DNA from: an uncultured Actinomyces sp.
GTDB lineage: Bacteria; Actinomycetota; Actinomycetes; Actinomycetales; Actinomycetaceae
DNA: 64,000 bases
NCBI GenBank assembly: GCA_900541895.1
Contig: UWSI01000006.1
Span: forward strand, 1 to 64,000
Reading direction: 5' to 3'
Made by a program: the position numbers and the translations under genes
Part shown: piece after piece, positions 50,090-58,520 of the stretch
How the letters are laid out: every line of letters begins with the position of its first letter
How positions within the stretch are numbered: position 1 is the first letter of the stretch
The notes under the pieces: generated by a model
Told to the model about the DNA's origin: nothing
What the model saw: the letters and a program-made list of their open reading frames with translations, nothing else
Database searches by the model: none

Positions 50090-50921
50090 AGTCTACGTGT
50101 ACGACAACAACTCTTCGGATCGTACCGCTGAAGTTGCAGCCGCAGCCGGCGCAATCGTCCGCAAGGAGACTCGTAAGGGGAAGGGTAATGTTGTGCGTCG
50201 CGCATTTGCAGACATCGATGCCGATGTTTACGTGATGATCGACGGTGATGACACCTACGATGCTTCGGCCGCACCCGAAATGATCGGCCTTTTGGTACGT
50301 GAAAACCTTGATCACGTACTGGGCTGCCGTGTTGACGATAAGGATAACTCTGCATACCGCCCCGGTCATGCTCAGGGAAATAAGATGTTCAACTCCCTGG
50401 TCGGGTTCCTCTTCGGCGACACCGTTACGGACATGCTCTCCGGCTACCGTGTTTTCTCTCGTCGTTTCGTCAAGTCCTTCCCGGCGCTTTCTCGTGAGTT
50501 CGAGATCGAAACCGAACTCACGGTCCACTCCATGGCACTGCGCGTTCCTCAGGCCGAGTACGGCGTCGGCTTCAAGGATCGCCCCGCGGGCTCAGAATCC
50601 AAGCTGCGTACCTTCCACGATGGCTTCCGTATCCTCGGACTGATTGGGCGACTTGTTGCACACGAACGCCCCATGGCTTTCTACGGGATCTTCTCCGCAA
50701 TCTTCATGCTTCTGGCCCTGTGCTTTGGAGCCCCTGTCATCTGGCATTTCATCCAGGCTGGCAATGTTCCCAAGCTCCCCAGCGCTGTACTGGCCTCTTC
50801 TCTGGTGATCGTTGGCGTCTTGTCCTTCGTTGTCGGACTGCTTCAATCCGGTAACTTGAAGACTCGCCGCGAAGCCATGCGTTTGGCGTACCTGCGCTAC
50901 TCCTCGGTGCTTCCGAACTGA
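49998..50921 (+). CDS. polyprenyl-phosphate glycosyltransferase (DPMS-like GT2)
   Basis: 307-aa enzyme with a GT-A domain and two C-terminal helices (about 227-250 and 260-285). The start VRIAAIVPCYNEEAAVG, the DXD motif MIDGDDTYDASA and GYRVFSRRFVKSFP fit enzymes that make undecaprenyl- or dolichyl-phosphate sugars, or related GtrB proteins. GTG 49998 is chosen for AAGGA seven bases upstream and for family length. With the GtrA gene next door, it may supply a lipid-linked sugar for decorating the wall polymer outside the cell. Confidence 0.9.
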   Translation: MRIAAIVPCYNEEAAVGTVVTDLKNAVPGIEVYVYDNNSSDRTAEVAAAAGAIVRKETRKGKGNVVRRAFADIDADVYVMIDGDDTYDASAAPEMIGLLVRENLDHVLGCRVDDKDNSAYRPGHAQGNKMFNSLVGFLFGDTVTDMLSGYRVFSRRFVKSFPALSREFEIETELTVHSMALRVPQAEYGVGFKDRPAGSESKLRTFHDGFRILGLIGRLVAHERPMAFYGIFSAIFMLLALCFGAPVIWHFIQAGNVPKLPSAVLASSLVIVGVLSFVVGLLQSGNLKTRREAMRLAYLRYSSVLPN

Positions 50922-50941
50922 CAAGCGAATCTACGGGCTTT

Positions 50942-51382
50942 ATGAACGTCTTTCAAAAGGCGTGGAAGCGTCTTCTTGAAGCGGGTTCCTTCTACCGTTA
51001 CCTCTTGGTGGGTGTTGGAACCTCGCTTCTGGACTTTTCGCTCTTCTCACTGCTCTCGGTGGGCTTCGATTTGCCGGTGATCCCGTCGAATATCACCTCA
51101 ACGGTCATCACTGTGTGCGTGAGCTACTGGATTAACCAGCACTTCGTCTTCCAAGCAAAAGGTTTTTCTTGGGCCTCGTTCTTTTCTTTTGCGGGATTAA
51201 CGCTCTTCACGGGAATGGTCCTTCAATCCGCCATCATTTGGGCGATTGTTCACGGTCTTCCCGCACTCGGGTTGGGAATCTCGCTGTCCTTGCTCAAACC
51301 TGCCGCAAAAATCGTTGCTATGGGCACCGGAGCGGTATGTAACTATTTGGGATATAGGTTCATTTTTACCCGCGAGAAGTAG
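50942..51382 (+). CDS. GtrA-like flippase-type membrane protein
   Basis: 146-aa protein with four helices, the GtrA/PF04138 fold: FYRYLLVGVGTSLLDFSLFS, then TVCVSYWINQHFVF and a C-terminal NYLGYRFIF. GtrA proteins are thought to flip polyprenyl-phosphate sugars. It follows the DPMS-like gene by 20 bases with no clear ribosome site, so coupling is likely. The pair fits a GtrA/GtrB module acting on the polymer. Confidence 0.92.
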   Translation: MNVFQKAWKRLLEAGSFYRYLLVGVGTSLLDFSLFSLLSVGFDLPVIPSNITSTVITVCVSYWINQHFVFQAKGFSWASFFSFAGLTLFTGMVLQSAIIWAIVHGLPALGLGISLSLLKPAAKIVAMGTGAVCNYLGYRFIFTREK

Positions 51383-51430
51383 ATATACTTCCATCCAACA
51401 CATCCACACAACGCTGTTGGAGGTCCCATA

Positions 51431-52111
51431 ATGCGTGGTCTCATCAACAAGGTCTCTGCCGTCGCCCTTATCGGCATGGTCAGCCTTTCTCTGACTTCCT
51501 GCAAGACGCGCTTGGGGAACGCAGAGGCACAGAGCTCTCCAGTGGCCTCGGCAAGCGGGAACGGAACACAGGGGAGTGCGCAAAGTGAGGCTTCCCCAAG
51601 CTCCTCGGCCACAAGCTCGACGCAAAGTTCCACGGCGAATGCCCATGATGTGGGAGTGAGCCCAACACTTGGCTCCATTCCTCAGGGCGCAAGCCGTTTG
51701 GAGGACACCGGAGATTCCAAAGGAATCTGGGTCAATTCGCCCTCTGGAAACATCCACTGCTGGTTTGCTAACGATCTTTTGCAGCTATGCATGGTCGATT
51801 CCTACCGTGAGGATAAGCCCTACGGTGAGCAGGAGTTCTTCCCGGGAACGCAGCCCCTTGCCAAAGACAATATTCTTTTCGCAGGGCTCTCTAAAGACAA
51901 AGAAATCCCCTATATTTCCGCGCGCCGAGATGGACCGCTCCCCACGAACCAGGGCGAGCGTTTGCGCACCCTTTCCTATGGAGAAACCGTTTATGCAGGC
52001 AAGGACGTGTGTGCCAGCACAAGCGAGGCGATGGTGTGCTGGGATATCGAAACCGGCGATGGTGCAAAGATTAATCGGGCAGGAACAGAGATCTTCCACC
52101 TGAAGAAGTAA
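51431..52111 (+). CDS. putative secreted lipoprotein, family unknown
   Basis: 226-aa lipoprotein: signal helix then lipobox LTSC (Cys24). A Ser/Ala/Gly/Gln low-complexity linker runs from about 30 to 75. The compact C-terminal domain (about 85-226) has four cysteines in IHCWF, LQLCMV, KDVCAS and MVCWD, which could form two disulfides outside the cell. GTTGGAGG stands before ATG 51431. I do not recognise the domain. It lies between GtrA and the TIGR03089 gene, so a wall role is possible only by position. Confidence 0.82.
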   Translation: MRGLINKVSAVALIGMVSLSLTSCKTRLGNAEAQSSPVASASGNGTQGSAQSEASPSSSATSSTQSSTANAHDVGVSPTLGSIPQGASRLEDTGDSKGIWVNSPSGNIHCWFANDLLQLCMVDSYREDKPYGEQEFFPGTQPLAKDNILFAGLSKDKEIPYISARRDGPLPTNQGERLRTLSYGETVYAGKDVCASTSEAMVCWDIETGDGAKINRAGTEIFHLKK

Positions 52112-52119
52112 TAGGGTTT

Positions 52120-52172
52120 AAACCCGCGCCCCTAACGGGCAGGTGAGCAGTCCCTTGAGCGCGGGGCTTTAA
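52120..52172. terminator. possible bidirectional terminator
   Basis: AAACCCGCGC near 52120 can pair with GCGCGGGGCTTT near 52168, with a two-base bulge. It lies between the stop of the plus-strand lipoprotein and the stop of the convergent TIGR03089 gene. Medium-weak evidence. Confidence 0.35.
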
Positions 52173-52176
52173 GCTC

Positions 52177-52911
52177 CTAATCCACAGCAAGGCACACCTT
52201 TTCGCTGGCGAAAATTTCCTGCGCCTTTTCGACGCTGTAGTGAGACTTGTTGACGATCACGATGCTGTGTCCATCCATCCATAGACGCGTGAGTAGGGGA
52301 GCGCTTGGGAAGCTTTCACAGTAGAGACCCAGGCGCGTGGGTTGTCCCTGCGCCGAAACCTCCTTGAGAAGAGTCTCTTCGTCAGAGTTGATCTGCGCTT
52401 GGTAATCCTTCATGGAAGGAGCGCTGTCCAGTGTCTCGTACTCGAATTGATCGCTTTGAGCCATGAGCTCGGATAGTGTATCAAGGATCCCGGAGGGTAA
52501 AGGGCCTCTCCAGCGCATAGCCAGGGGAGCGGTGGAATGAGCTAGGCGCCATGCTGCAGTGCTTGCTTCGAGGGCCACGAGTTCATTACTGACGTGCACA
52601 TCGAAGCTGAAAGCGTTACTGGATAAATGCTGGGAGAAAAGGGTGTTTTGGGTTTCCCAGCCCATCAAATCCCCGCTGACCTGCCAAAATGTTGCCTGCC
52701 AGCCCGATGGTAGCTCAATAAGAATGCTAGAGGGGGTGTCAGTATTTCCAAACAGGTCGTTACTGAGGTCAGAAGCAAGTAAATTTGCCATTTTTGAGAC
52801 CCAGCGAGAGGCGACGGGGCCCGAAATCTCATCTCGAAAACTGTGATAGTGGGTCAAAATTGGATGATTCGTCCGTTGGATTGTCGAGAGAAAATGTGAG
52901 ATGGCTTGCAT
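52177..52911 (-). CDS. TIGR03089 family protein
   Basis: 244-aa protein of the actinobacterial TIGR03089 family, which resembles the N-terminal part of AMP-binding enzymes without the catalytic core. Seen here are PILTHYHSFRDEISGPVASR, LANLLASDL-like MANLLASDLSN, and a C-terminal HSIVIVNKSHYS. Function is unknown. In Mycobacterium the homologue (Rv3268) lies next to an LCP gene and near whiB2, which agrees with this neighbourhood. ATG 52911 is chosen because TACCCT ends six bases upstream. A longer frame to 53061 is not needed. Confidence 0.8.
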   Translation of the reverse strand: MQAISHFLSTIQRTNHPILTHYHSFRDEISGPVASRWVSKMANLLASDLSNDLFGNTDTPSSILIELPSGWQATFWQVSGDLMGWETQNTLFSQHLSSNAFSFDVHVSNELVALEASTAAWRLAHSTAPLAMRWRGPLPSGILDTLSELMAQSDQFEYETLDSAPSMKDYQAQINSDEETLLKEVSAQGQPTRLGLYCESFPSAPLLTRLWMDGHSIVIVNKSHYSVEKAQEIFASEKVCLAVD

Positions 52912-52917
52912 AGAAAA

Positions 52918-52923
52918 AGGGTA
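52918..52923 (-). promoter_or_regulatory. -10 box for leaderless TIGR03089 transcript
   Basis: TACCCT on the minus strand ends six bases before ATG 52911. No ribosome site is present. Confidence 0.5.
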
Positions 52924-53106
52924 GCGGAAAGGCTGTAAATGTGCTGTTTTTACCCAATATTTACAGCAAGTGTTCAGCTTTATCTTCAGGTTTCCTTGGA
53001 ATTTCGCGGAAAGCGCGGATTTCTGCGCTTTTGGACTTGCGTAAACTATCAATTCGTGCACTGTTTTGAACGCCTTCAGCCTGTATTCCCTTTATCCTTA
53101 ATCCGC

Positions 53107-53135
53107 TTGACAGGTGGAAACGACACGCGTGTAAT
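53107..53135 (+). promoter_or_regulatory. predicted whiB promoter
   Basis: TTGACA (53107-53112) and TGTAAT (53130-53135) are spaced by 17 bases. Transcription would start near 53142, leaving a leader of about 45 bases with GAGGGGG before the GTG at 53186. The consensus -35 is the best in the window. Confidence 0.5.
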
Positions 53136-53185
53136 TCTCGTATTGACCTTTTTGTTACATCTCATCACACAGAGGGGGTACTACC

Positions 53186-53479
53186 GTGTGGAACATTCTG
53201 GGTGACGGTCCTATTGAGTGGTCTGACGCTGATGTTGAAGCTCTTCCCTTCTCTGACGGTCCCCTAGCCTGGCAGCAGCACGCACTGTGTGCTCAGACTG
53301 ACCCTGAAGCCTTCTTCCCTGAAAAGGGAGGTTCGACTCGCGAAGCAAAGGCCGTGTGCCAATCTTGCGAGGTTCGCCAGCAATGCCTTGAATACGCATT
53401 GGCGAATGATGAACGCTTCGGAATTTGGGGTGGCCTGTCAGAGCGCGAACGTCGTCGACTGCGCCGCTCGGCCATCTAA
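53186..53479 (+). CDS. whiB2: WhiB-family Fe-S regulator (WhiB2/WhmD-like)
   Basis: 97-aa transcription factor that binds a 4Fe-4S cluster through Cys35, Cys58, Cys61 and Cys67 (C-x22-C-x2-C-x5-C). The GIWGG turn and the basic tail SERERRRLRRS contact sigma factor and DNA. In Mycobacterium WhiB2 (WhmD) is linked to cell division and lies near TIGR03089, LCP and glycosyl genes, as here. It starts at GTG 53186 with a GA-rich ribosome site. Its stop overlaps the start of the giant glycosyltransferase (TAATG), tying a redox regulator to a wall enzyme. Confidence 0.92.
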   Translation: MWNILGDGPIEWSDADVEALPFSDGPLAWQQHALCAQTDPEAFFPEKGGSTREAKAVCQSCEVRQQCLEYALANDERFGIWGGLSERERRRLRRSAI

Positions 53480-56400
53480 TGGCTCGGGGCATCCCCTTTT
53501 CGCGGGGGACAGTCGCAGCCATCATCGTCGCTCGGGGAATGACCCCCGAGCTGCGTTCGCTTCTTGATGCACTAGCTGCACAGAGCCGCCCAGTCGATCA
53601 CTTGATCGTCTGCGATGTGCGTGCCCCCCGAACTTCTCCTTTGGCCTCGGGACAGATTGTCGTCGCTGAAGACCTCCCTGACAATGCGCTGCTGATCTCA
53701 GTTGGGCGTGCGCGCAACATCAGCGATGCCCTCGTGAAAGCCTCCAAAGATCACGCTGTCTCGCAGGTAATCACTGCAAGCGATTGGCTGTGGATCCTCC
53801 ATGATGATTGTCTTCCGGCAGATACCTGTCTGGAGGAGCAGCTTGCAGCTACCGAGGCAGGGGCATCCATTGCTGCTGTAACTCCTAAGGCTTTCCACGC
53901 TGATGGGACTCTTGCAGAAGTTGGAATCCATGCAACAGCCTCGGGAAGGCGCGTTCCGCTTGTCCTGGATGGAGAAATCGACCAGGGACAGTACGACGGT
54001 GTCACTGATGTTCTTGCCGGTGGTAGTGCAGGTCTTCTGGTGGCTTCCTCCGTCTTTAATCAGGTCGGTGGTTTCGATCGAGCGCTCGGTCCGTACAATG
54101 AAGGACTTGAACTTTGCTGGAGGATTCACCGAGCAGGCCACCGCGTTGTTGCGGCCCCCAATGCCCACCTCACCCACCTGCAGGTCTCCTCGCCGCAAAA
54201 CCTTCGGCGCGCCTCAGCACTACGAGCTCGACGTTCTAGTGAGTTCTATTTCGCGACTCTCATTTCAAACCCGCTGCTACTCACTGTTCAGGCTCTGGCT
54301 TCGCTGCTCTGGATTCCCCTGAGCTGCCTTGCCATGCTGCTCAGCGCTCGCCCACGCGCAGCCTATGCTCGTTTCTTTGCGTGGCTCGGCCTCTTTGCTC
54401 ATATCCCACATATTGTGGCTGCACGGGCGCGTCATGCCCGCTGTGCCAGCCAGCCGCGTTCCTCACTACGCCCGCTGCTCACTGGACGCTTTGATGCTTC
54501 TCGTATTCGCCGAACGCACCGGAGCGCTCACGTTATTGAGGGACAGGCCTCGTGGAAAGATTCGCTTCTTGAGCGTCGGAGCAGCGACCTGACGCCTCGC
54601 GTTGTTACGACGCTTGCGCTCTTCTTGCTCTCTTTGTGGATCTACCGTTCTGATCTGGGATCGGTTAATGGGGGAGCCTGGCTCAACCTTCCCGACCGCT
54701 TCTTAGATCTGTGGAGCTATGCGTGGTCCGGCTGGTTGCCTTCGGGCGACGGCTCTGCACACGCGGTGGACCCTCTTGTCCAGCTTCTGAGCGCGTTGAG
54801 CGCTCCATTTGCACTCCTAGGCATCGCGCCAACGGTGCTGCTCTACATCTTCCTCGTCCTAAGCCCAGCGTGGGCAGCGTGGAATATGGACGTCCTCAGC
54901 ATGCGCCTGACATCATCGTGCTCGCTGCGAGTGGCGTTGATGTGTCTGTGGGCCGCTCTTCCCAGTGCACTTTTCGCAATGACCAGCGGAAGACTGGCCT
55001 CACTTGCCGTGCACGTATTTTTACCCCTGTGGGTGGCCCTGCTCCTTTCTCTTCCACGTGATCAGCATGTCATCTTGCGTCGCCGCTGGACCTGCGCAGC
55101 AATCGTTGGGCTGATTATCACCGCCGCTTACCCGCTGCTTGGGGTATGCGCACTTGTGCTTTTCTCGCGCAGTCTCACCCGTGCCGCAGCAACTCTTCCT
55201 GGCCTGCTTCTATGTCTGCCTTTCTTCGTCGATGCAATTGTCTGGCGTGCCTGGCCCGCACTTCTTGCTCCCGCCGAGGCCGCAGCTTCCTATGAGCGTG
55301 CCCCCTTTGGCTTGGGTGCTTGGGGGATACCCGCAGCTTCTTCTGCGGCGTGGCTTGGCGTCTGTGCGCTCCTTCTCCTGAGCCTCTGGTTGGTTACGCT
55401 GCTGAGCGTCGGGCGTTTTCTTCTTCATTCCCGAGGCTCTTCTTTCTTCCCGGCTTCTCTTCCGGCGCTCGTGGGCATCGCGCTTGTCAGCGGTATTGGA
55501 GCATTAGCCCTGTCTTACATTCCTGTCGATTCTGCAAATAGTCCGCTGTTTGCGTGGAGTGGACCGCTGCTTAGCGTTCAGGCCTTAGCCCTGGTCTGTG
55601 CTTTATTGCTTTGCGCCAAAGGCATCGAAAAGGAAGGAAAAGGTGCCCGCATAGGATGGAAACTTGTTGCCTGTGTTGGGCTGATCCCGCTCCTTTTAAT
55701 GGCGGCATCCCCTTGGATTGAGGTACTGCCCTCAGTGCAGTGGAGCGCGCGCTCGACCAGTGAACAGGTGCCTCTCGTTTCCCAGTATGCACAGAATTCT
55801 TCGCGGCAGGCTCGGGTTCTTCTGCTCAATGTCGGTGCCGATGGCGACCTCGATGCGAGAATCTGGCGCGGCGCAGGCCCGCAATGGAGTGAACATTCCA
55901 GCGTGGCCTCGTGGGTGGCTCTCCATGACAGGATGAACAACACCAGCGACCCCGCGCGGAGCGAATTGGGAGAGACAATCGCGACCTTGGTATCGTTCCC
56001 TGATGATTCTGCCTCCCAGCGTTTAGCGCTTCACGCTGTAGATACGATCATTGTGCACTCCCAGGGGCCCGCAGCGTCTTCTATTACGCAAACACTGGAC
56101 CGTGCTCCCGGTATCGAGAAGATCGGTGAAACCGAGGCCGGGAGCGCATGGAGAGTGCGCCCAGATGGGCGAAAGCCTGCGCGCCTCTGTCTTGCTTCAG
56201 TATCGGCCGATTCCCAGTGTGAAGAGCTCGCAAGCGGTGTTGTCGGTGCACGGGCACACGTGTCGGGCCCGGGGGTTCTTCGCCTTGCTGAACGAGAGAA
56301 CTCGCATTGGGTTGCAACTCTCAATGGGCAGCGGCTGGAGAAAGCTGAAGCAACGAATCAGTGGGGAACGGCATTTTCGATTCCATCCGAAGGTGAGCTC

Positions 56401-56520
56401 GTGCTGAACTTCCGCTCGAACTGGGTTCTGGCGTGGAAAGCTGCGTGCGCACTTGCTGCCGCGGTGATGCTTTGTGGGCTTCTTCGAGGGCGGAAGGACG
56501 TTGTCGACGATGGTGAATAG
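53479..56520 (+). CDS. giant membrane glycosyltransferase (GT2 + polytopic domain)
   Basis: 1013-aa protein. The first ~260 residues are a GT-A domain (TVAAIIVARGMTPELRSLLDAL; WLWILHDDCLPA as DXD region; GGFDRALGPYNEGLELCWRI near the catalytic base). Two helices follow, then a basic cytosolic linker rich in Arg/His. About a dozen more helices fill residues 380-740, and the C-terminus is an external domain. Homologues next to whiB2 and DUF5719 are common in actinobacteria. Acceptor and sugar are unknown; wall polysaccharide or glycoprotein assembly is inferred. The ATG overlaps the whiB stop. DUF5719 overlaps its end by 11 bases. Confidence 0.88.
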   Translation: MARGIPFSRGTVAAIIVARGMTPELRSLLDALAAQSRPVDHLIVCDVRAPRTSPLASGQIVVAEDLPDNALLISVGRARNISDALVKASKDHAVSQVITASDWLWILHDDCLPADTCLEEQLAATEAGASIAAVTPKAFHADGTLAEVGIHATASGRRVPLVLDGEIDQGQYDGVTDVLAGGSAGLLVASSVFNQVGGFDRALGPYNEGLELCWRIHRAGHRVVAAPNAHLTHLQVSSPQNLRRASALRARRSSEFYFATLISNPLLLTVQALASLLWIPLSCLAMLLSARPRAAYARFFAWLGLFAHIPHIVAARARHARCASQPRSSLRPLLTGRFDASRIRRTHRSAHVIEGQASWKDSLLERRSSDLTPRVVTTLALFLLSLWIYRSDLGSVNGGAWLNLPDRFLDLWSYAWSGWLPSGDGSAHAVDPLVQLLSALSAPFALLGIAPTVLLYIFLVLSPAWAAWNMDVLSMRLTSSCSLRVALMCLWAALPSALFAMTSGRLASLAVHVFLPLWVALLLSLPRDQHVILRRRWTCAAIVGLIITAAYPLLGVCALVLFSRSLTRAAATLPGLLLCLPFFVDAIVWRAWPALLAPAEAAASYERAPFGLGAWGIPAASSAAWLGVCALLLLSLWLVTLLSVGRFLLHSRGSSFFPASLPALVGIALVSGIGALALSYIPVDSANSPLFAWSGPLLSVQALALVCALLLCAKGIEKEGKGARIGWKLVACVGLIPLLLMAASPWIEVLPSVQWSARSTSEQVPLVSQYAQNSSRQARVLLLNVGADGDLDARIWRGAGPQWSEHSSVASWVALHDRMNNTSDPARSELGETIATLVSFPDDSASQRLALHAVDTIIVHSQGPAASSITQTLDRAPGIEKIGETEAGSAWRVRPDGRKPARLCLASVSADSQCEELASGVVGARAHVSGPGVLRLAERENSHWVATLNGQRLEKAEATNQWGTAFSIPSEGELVLNFRSNWVLAWKAACALAAAVMLCGLLRGRKDVVDDGE

Positions 56521-57907
56521 AAAACGCATGCTCACTATTGGCGCCATCCCCGCCTCGCTACTACTCCTCGGTGCCGCTTCGTGGGGAATAGACAGAGTCC
56601 TTCCTGAACCCTCACTTCCTGCGCCCCAGGTTGTCCACGCGCGTCCAGAAACCCTTAACTATGCCTGTCCGGCAGGGATTGTTGACCCATTTCACCTTGA
56701 TGGAGGTGGATCTACGGCTTCAGTCTGGAATTCTGCTGGGGACCGTGAGACAAGTGGAGAATGGACAATTCTTCGTGCGAATACCTCTGCGCACACCCTT
56801 CCCACAACTCTTGGAGTGATGGGCCAAGGTGGGGGAGAGCTTCGCGGTCTAAGTATGACGTCATGCCAATTGCCGTCGAATGATCAGTGGAGTGTTCTGG
56901 GATCAAGTACCAGTGGCGAAGACTTGGTGCTGACCTTTGCAAATCCCAATTCCTCGCCCTCTGTGGTGACCCTTGAGGGATACGGAGCAAACGGGCCTAT
57001 TGATGCCAAACCGCACCAAATGACGATTCCGGCCCGTTCGACTCAATCTGTCCTGGCAGGGGGAGTCTTCCCAGAAGAGAGCGCTCTGGCCATACATGTC
57101 CACGCCGATGGTCAAGGAGTGGCAACGTGGGTACAAAGCTCTGCAATGCAGGGGGAAGTTCCTAAGGGCGTGACAAGTGTGAGTGGAACAAAGCCAAGGG
57201 AAGACCAGCTTTTCCTTGGACTTTCAAAGCAGGGCACCAGTAGCCTCCGTCTTCTTGTTCCTCCGTTGGGAACAGATGACGAGGCCGATACTCACGTTGC
57301 TTTGAGTTACACCAGTGACGCTGGCACCTTTAATGTGCCGGGCGGAGAACTGGATGTGAGCGCAGGAACGGTCGTTGATGTTCCGCTCAACGGAATCACC
57401 GATGAACGCTATACCCTGCGTGTTCATGCCGATCGTCCGCTTGTGGCTCAGGTTGTGACGAATGCCGAGCAGGAAGAATATCCCGGAGGACAGCACTGGG
57501 GGATGCGCGCGGGTATGAGTTCTGCTCAGGGGTTAGTTCACGCTCAACTACCTTCTGCATCAACAGTGGAAGCGCTGGTTCGTTCGCGCTTGAGCTCGAC
57601 GATTCTACGCGGGACTGCGCAAGAGAGCGGCAGCGGAGTAGGTGAGATTTCTTCCCACCTGTTGCTCACCTCTGTGCACTCTCAAAGCGGTGTCCAGCTC
57701 CAACTGGGAAATGAACAGGTAACCCTCGAAGCAGGGAAGATGGCGATGCTGGATCTTCCCTCGCAGGACACTAGCCTAGAGTCTCCCAGTGATGTTGCGA
57801 TTGCGGTTGAGGTGGAAGCGAAAACTCCCAGTGGAGTGCTTCGTGCCGTATGGCCGCTGAGCGCAGATGACGTCGAGCAGGCATCGACCTCGATTACCGT
57901 TCGTTAG
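56510..57907 (+). CDS. secreted/anchored DUF5719 protein
   Basis: 465-aa exported protein with an N-terminal membrane helix (TIGAIPASLLLLGAASWG) and a beta-rich external body. Repeated immunoglobulin-like strands are seen (LVLTFANPNSSPSVVTLEGYG, IPARSTQSVLAGG, LAIHVHADG). The placement after the WhiB-linked glycosyltransferase matches the actinobacterial DUF5719 family, of unknown function. ATG 56510 overlaps the upstream gene; ATG 56528 would also serve. Probably acts with the preceding enzyme at the cell surface. Confidence 0.82.
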   Translation: MVNRKRMLTIGAIPASLLLLGAASWGIDRVLPEPSLPAPQVVHARPETLNYACPAGIVDPFHLDGGGSTASVWNSAGDRETSGEWTILRANTSAHTLPTTLGVMGQGGGELRGLSMTSCQLPSNDQWSVLGSSTSGEDLVLTFANPNSSPSVVTLEGYGANGPIDAKPHQMTIPARSTQSVLAGGVFPEESALAIHVHADGQGVATWVQSSAMQGEVPKGVTSVSGTKPREDQLFLGLSKQGTSSLRLLVPPLGTDDEADTHVALSYTSDAGTFNVPGGELDVSAGTVVDVPLNGITDERYTLRVHADRPLVAQVVTNAEQEEYPGGQHWGMRAGMSSAQGLVHAQLPSASTVEALVRSRLSSTILRGTAQESGSGVGEISSHLLLTSVHSQSGVQLQLGNEQVTLEAGKMAMLDLPSQDTSLESPSDVAIAVEVEAKTPSGVLRAVWPLSADDVEQASTSITVR

Positions 57908-58007
57908 CTTGCCAAAGAGCTTCCTCATGCTCAAAGCGTGCCATGCGCAGGGCCTGCCTAGCCTCTTTTTTGCCTTCTGCAGGAGTGAAGAGCGGTCGGT
58001 GATAACG

Positions 58008-58427
58008 CTAGGAGAGGGAATCAAGTTCCTCTGGTGAAATGTAAAGGATATGCGAGATGCGCTCGGCAATGAGAGCGCGCAATGCCGAATAGAGGTCTGC
58101 CGGAGGAATCCGCATGGTGATGGGAAGGCGGTAAAGGACAATACGGTCTCCCAGCCCCTTACGTCGGTCCGCGGGAAAGACGCGGGCTAAAACTACCCCG
58201 TGGTCTTCCCAAGGAGCTGGATCTGAGGGAGGAACGTCCTCGGTTGCAAACTCGATTGTCGCAACCTCAGGCCAGCGCTCGGTGAGTTCGCTAATCACAA
58301 GCGCAACGGTCGAATCAAATGTTTCCCGACGCGTTTTCCACGCGGGAAGCCCAGGGAAAAGACGCACATAGCGCGGGGTGCGGCCATGGCGGTCATTGGC
58401 GCGTGGAAAAGCTGATGGGAGAGCCAT
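58008..58427 (-). CDS. metallopeptidase-family (zincin-like) protein lacking HExxH
   Basis: 139-aa protein related to the actinobacterial 'metallopeptidase family' (PF06262-like; Rv3259 neighbourhood). It shows the family layout: FPGLPAWKTRRETFDSTVALV at the start, then RIVLYRLPITMR. Where the HExxH helix is expected the sequence reads LIAERISHILYI, so both zinc-binding histidines of HExxH appear replaced (A and S). The protein is probably not a zinc peptidase as it stands. ATG 58427 is favoured by TACCCT seven bases upstream. After the TAG stop the frame stays open for 37 codons to TAA at 57894-57896. Confidence 0.75.
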   Translation of the reverse strand: MALPSAFPRANDRHGRTPRYVRLFPGLPAWKTRRETFDSTVALVISELTERWPEVATIEFATEDVPPSDPAPWEDHGVVLARVFPADRRKGLGDRIVLYRLPITMRIPPADLYSALRALIAERISHILYISPEELDSLS

Positions 58428-58434
58428 ACACATA

Positions 58435-58440
58435 AGGGTA
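58435..58440 (-). promoter_or_regulatory. -10 box for leaderless zincin-like gene
   Basis: TACCCT on the minus strand ends seven bases before ATG 58427. Together with the plus-strand box at 58509 it forms a divergent leaderless pair in a 93-base gap. Confidence 0.5.
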
Positions 58441-58508
58441 TCGCTCACCTCTGCGCTCAAGCTGAGGACCTGCCGACGAAGGGCACGCAATAGGAATAGA
58501 AAATGCCG

Positions 58509-58514
58509 TATTGT
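58509..58514 (+). promoter_or_regulatory. -10 box for leaderless DUF3499 gene
   Basis: TATTGT ends six bases before GTG 58521, predicting a leaderless message. It rules out the in-frame ATG at 58503. Confidence 0.5.
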
Positions 58515-58520
58515 AGAGCG

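Noticed and set aside
52912..53061. 50-residue extension of the TIGR03089 protein
   Set aside because: It would place the start upstream of the -10 box and adds a sequence unlike the family; ATG 52911 fits better.
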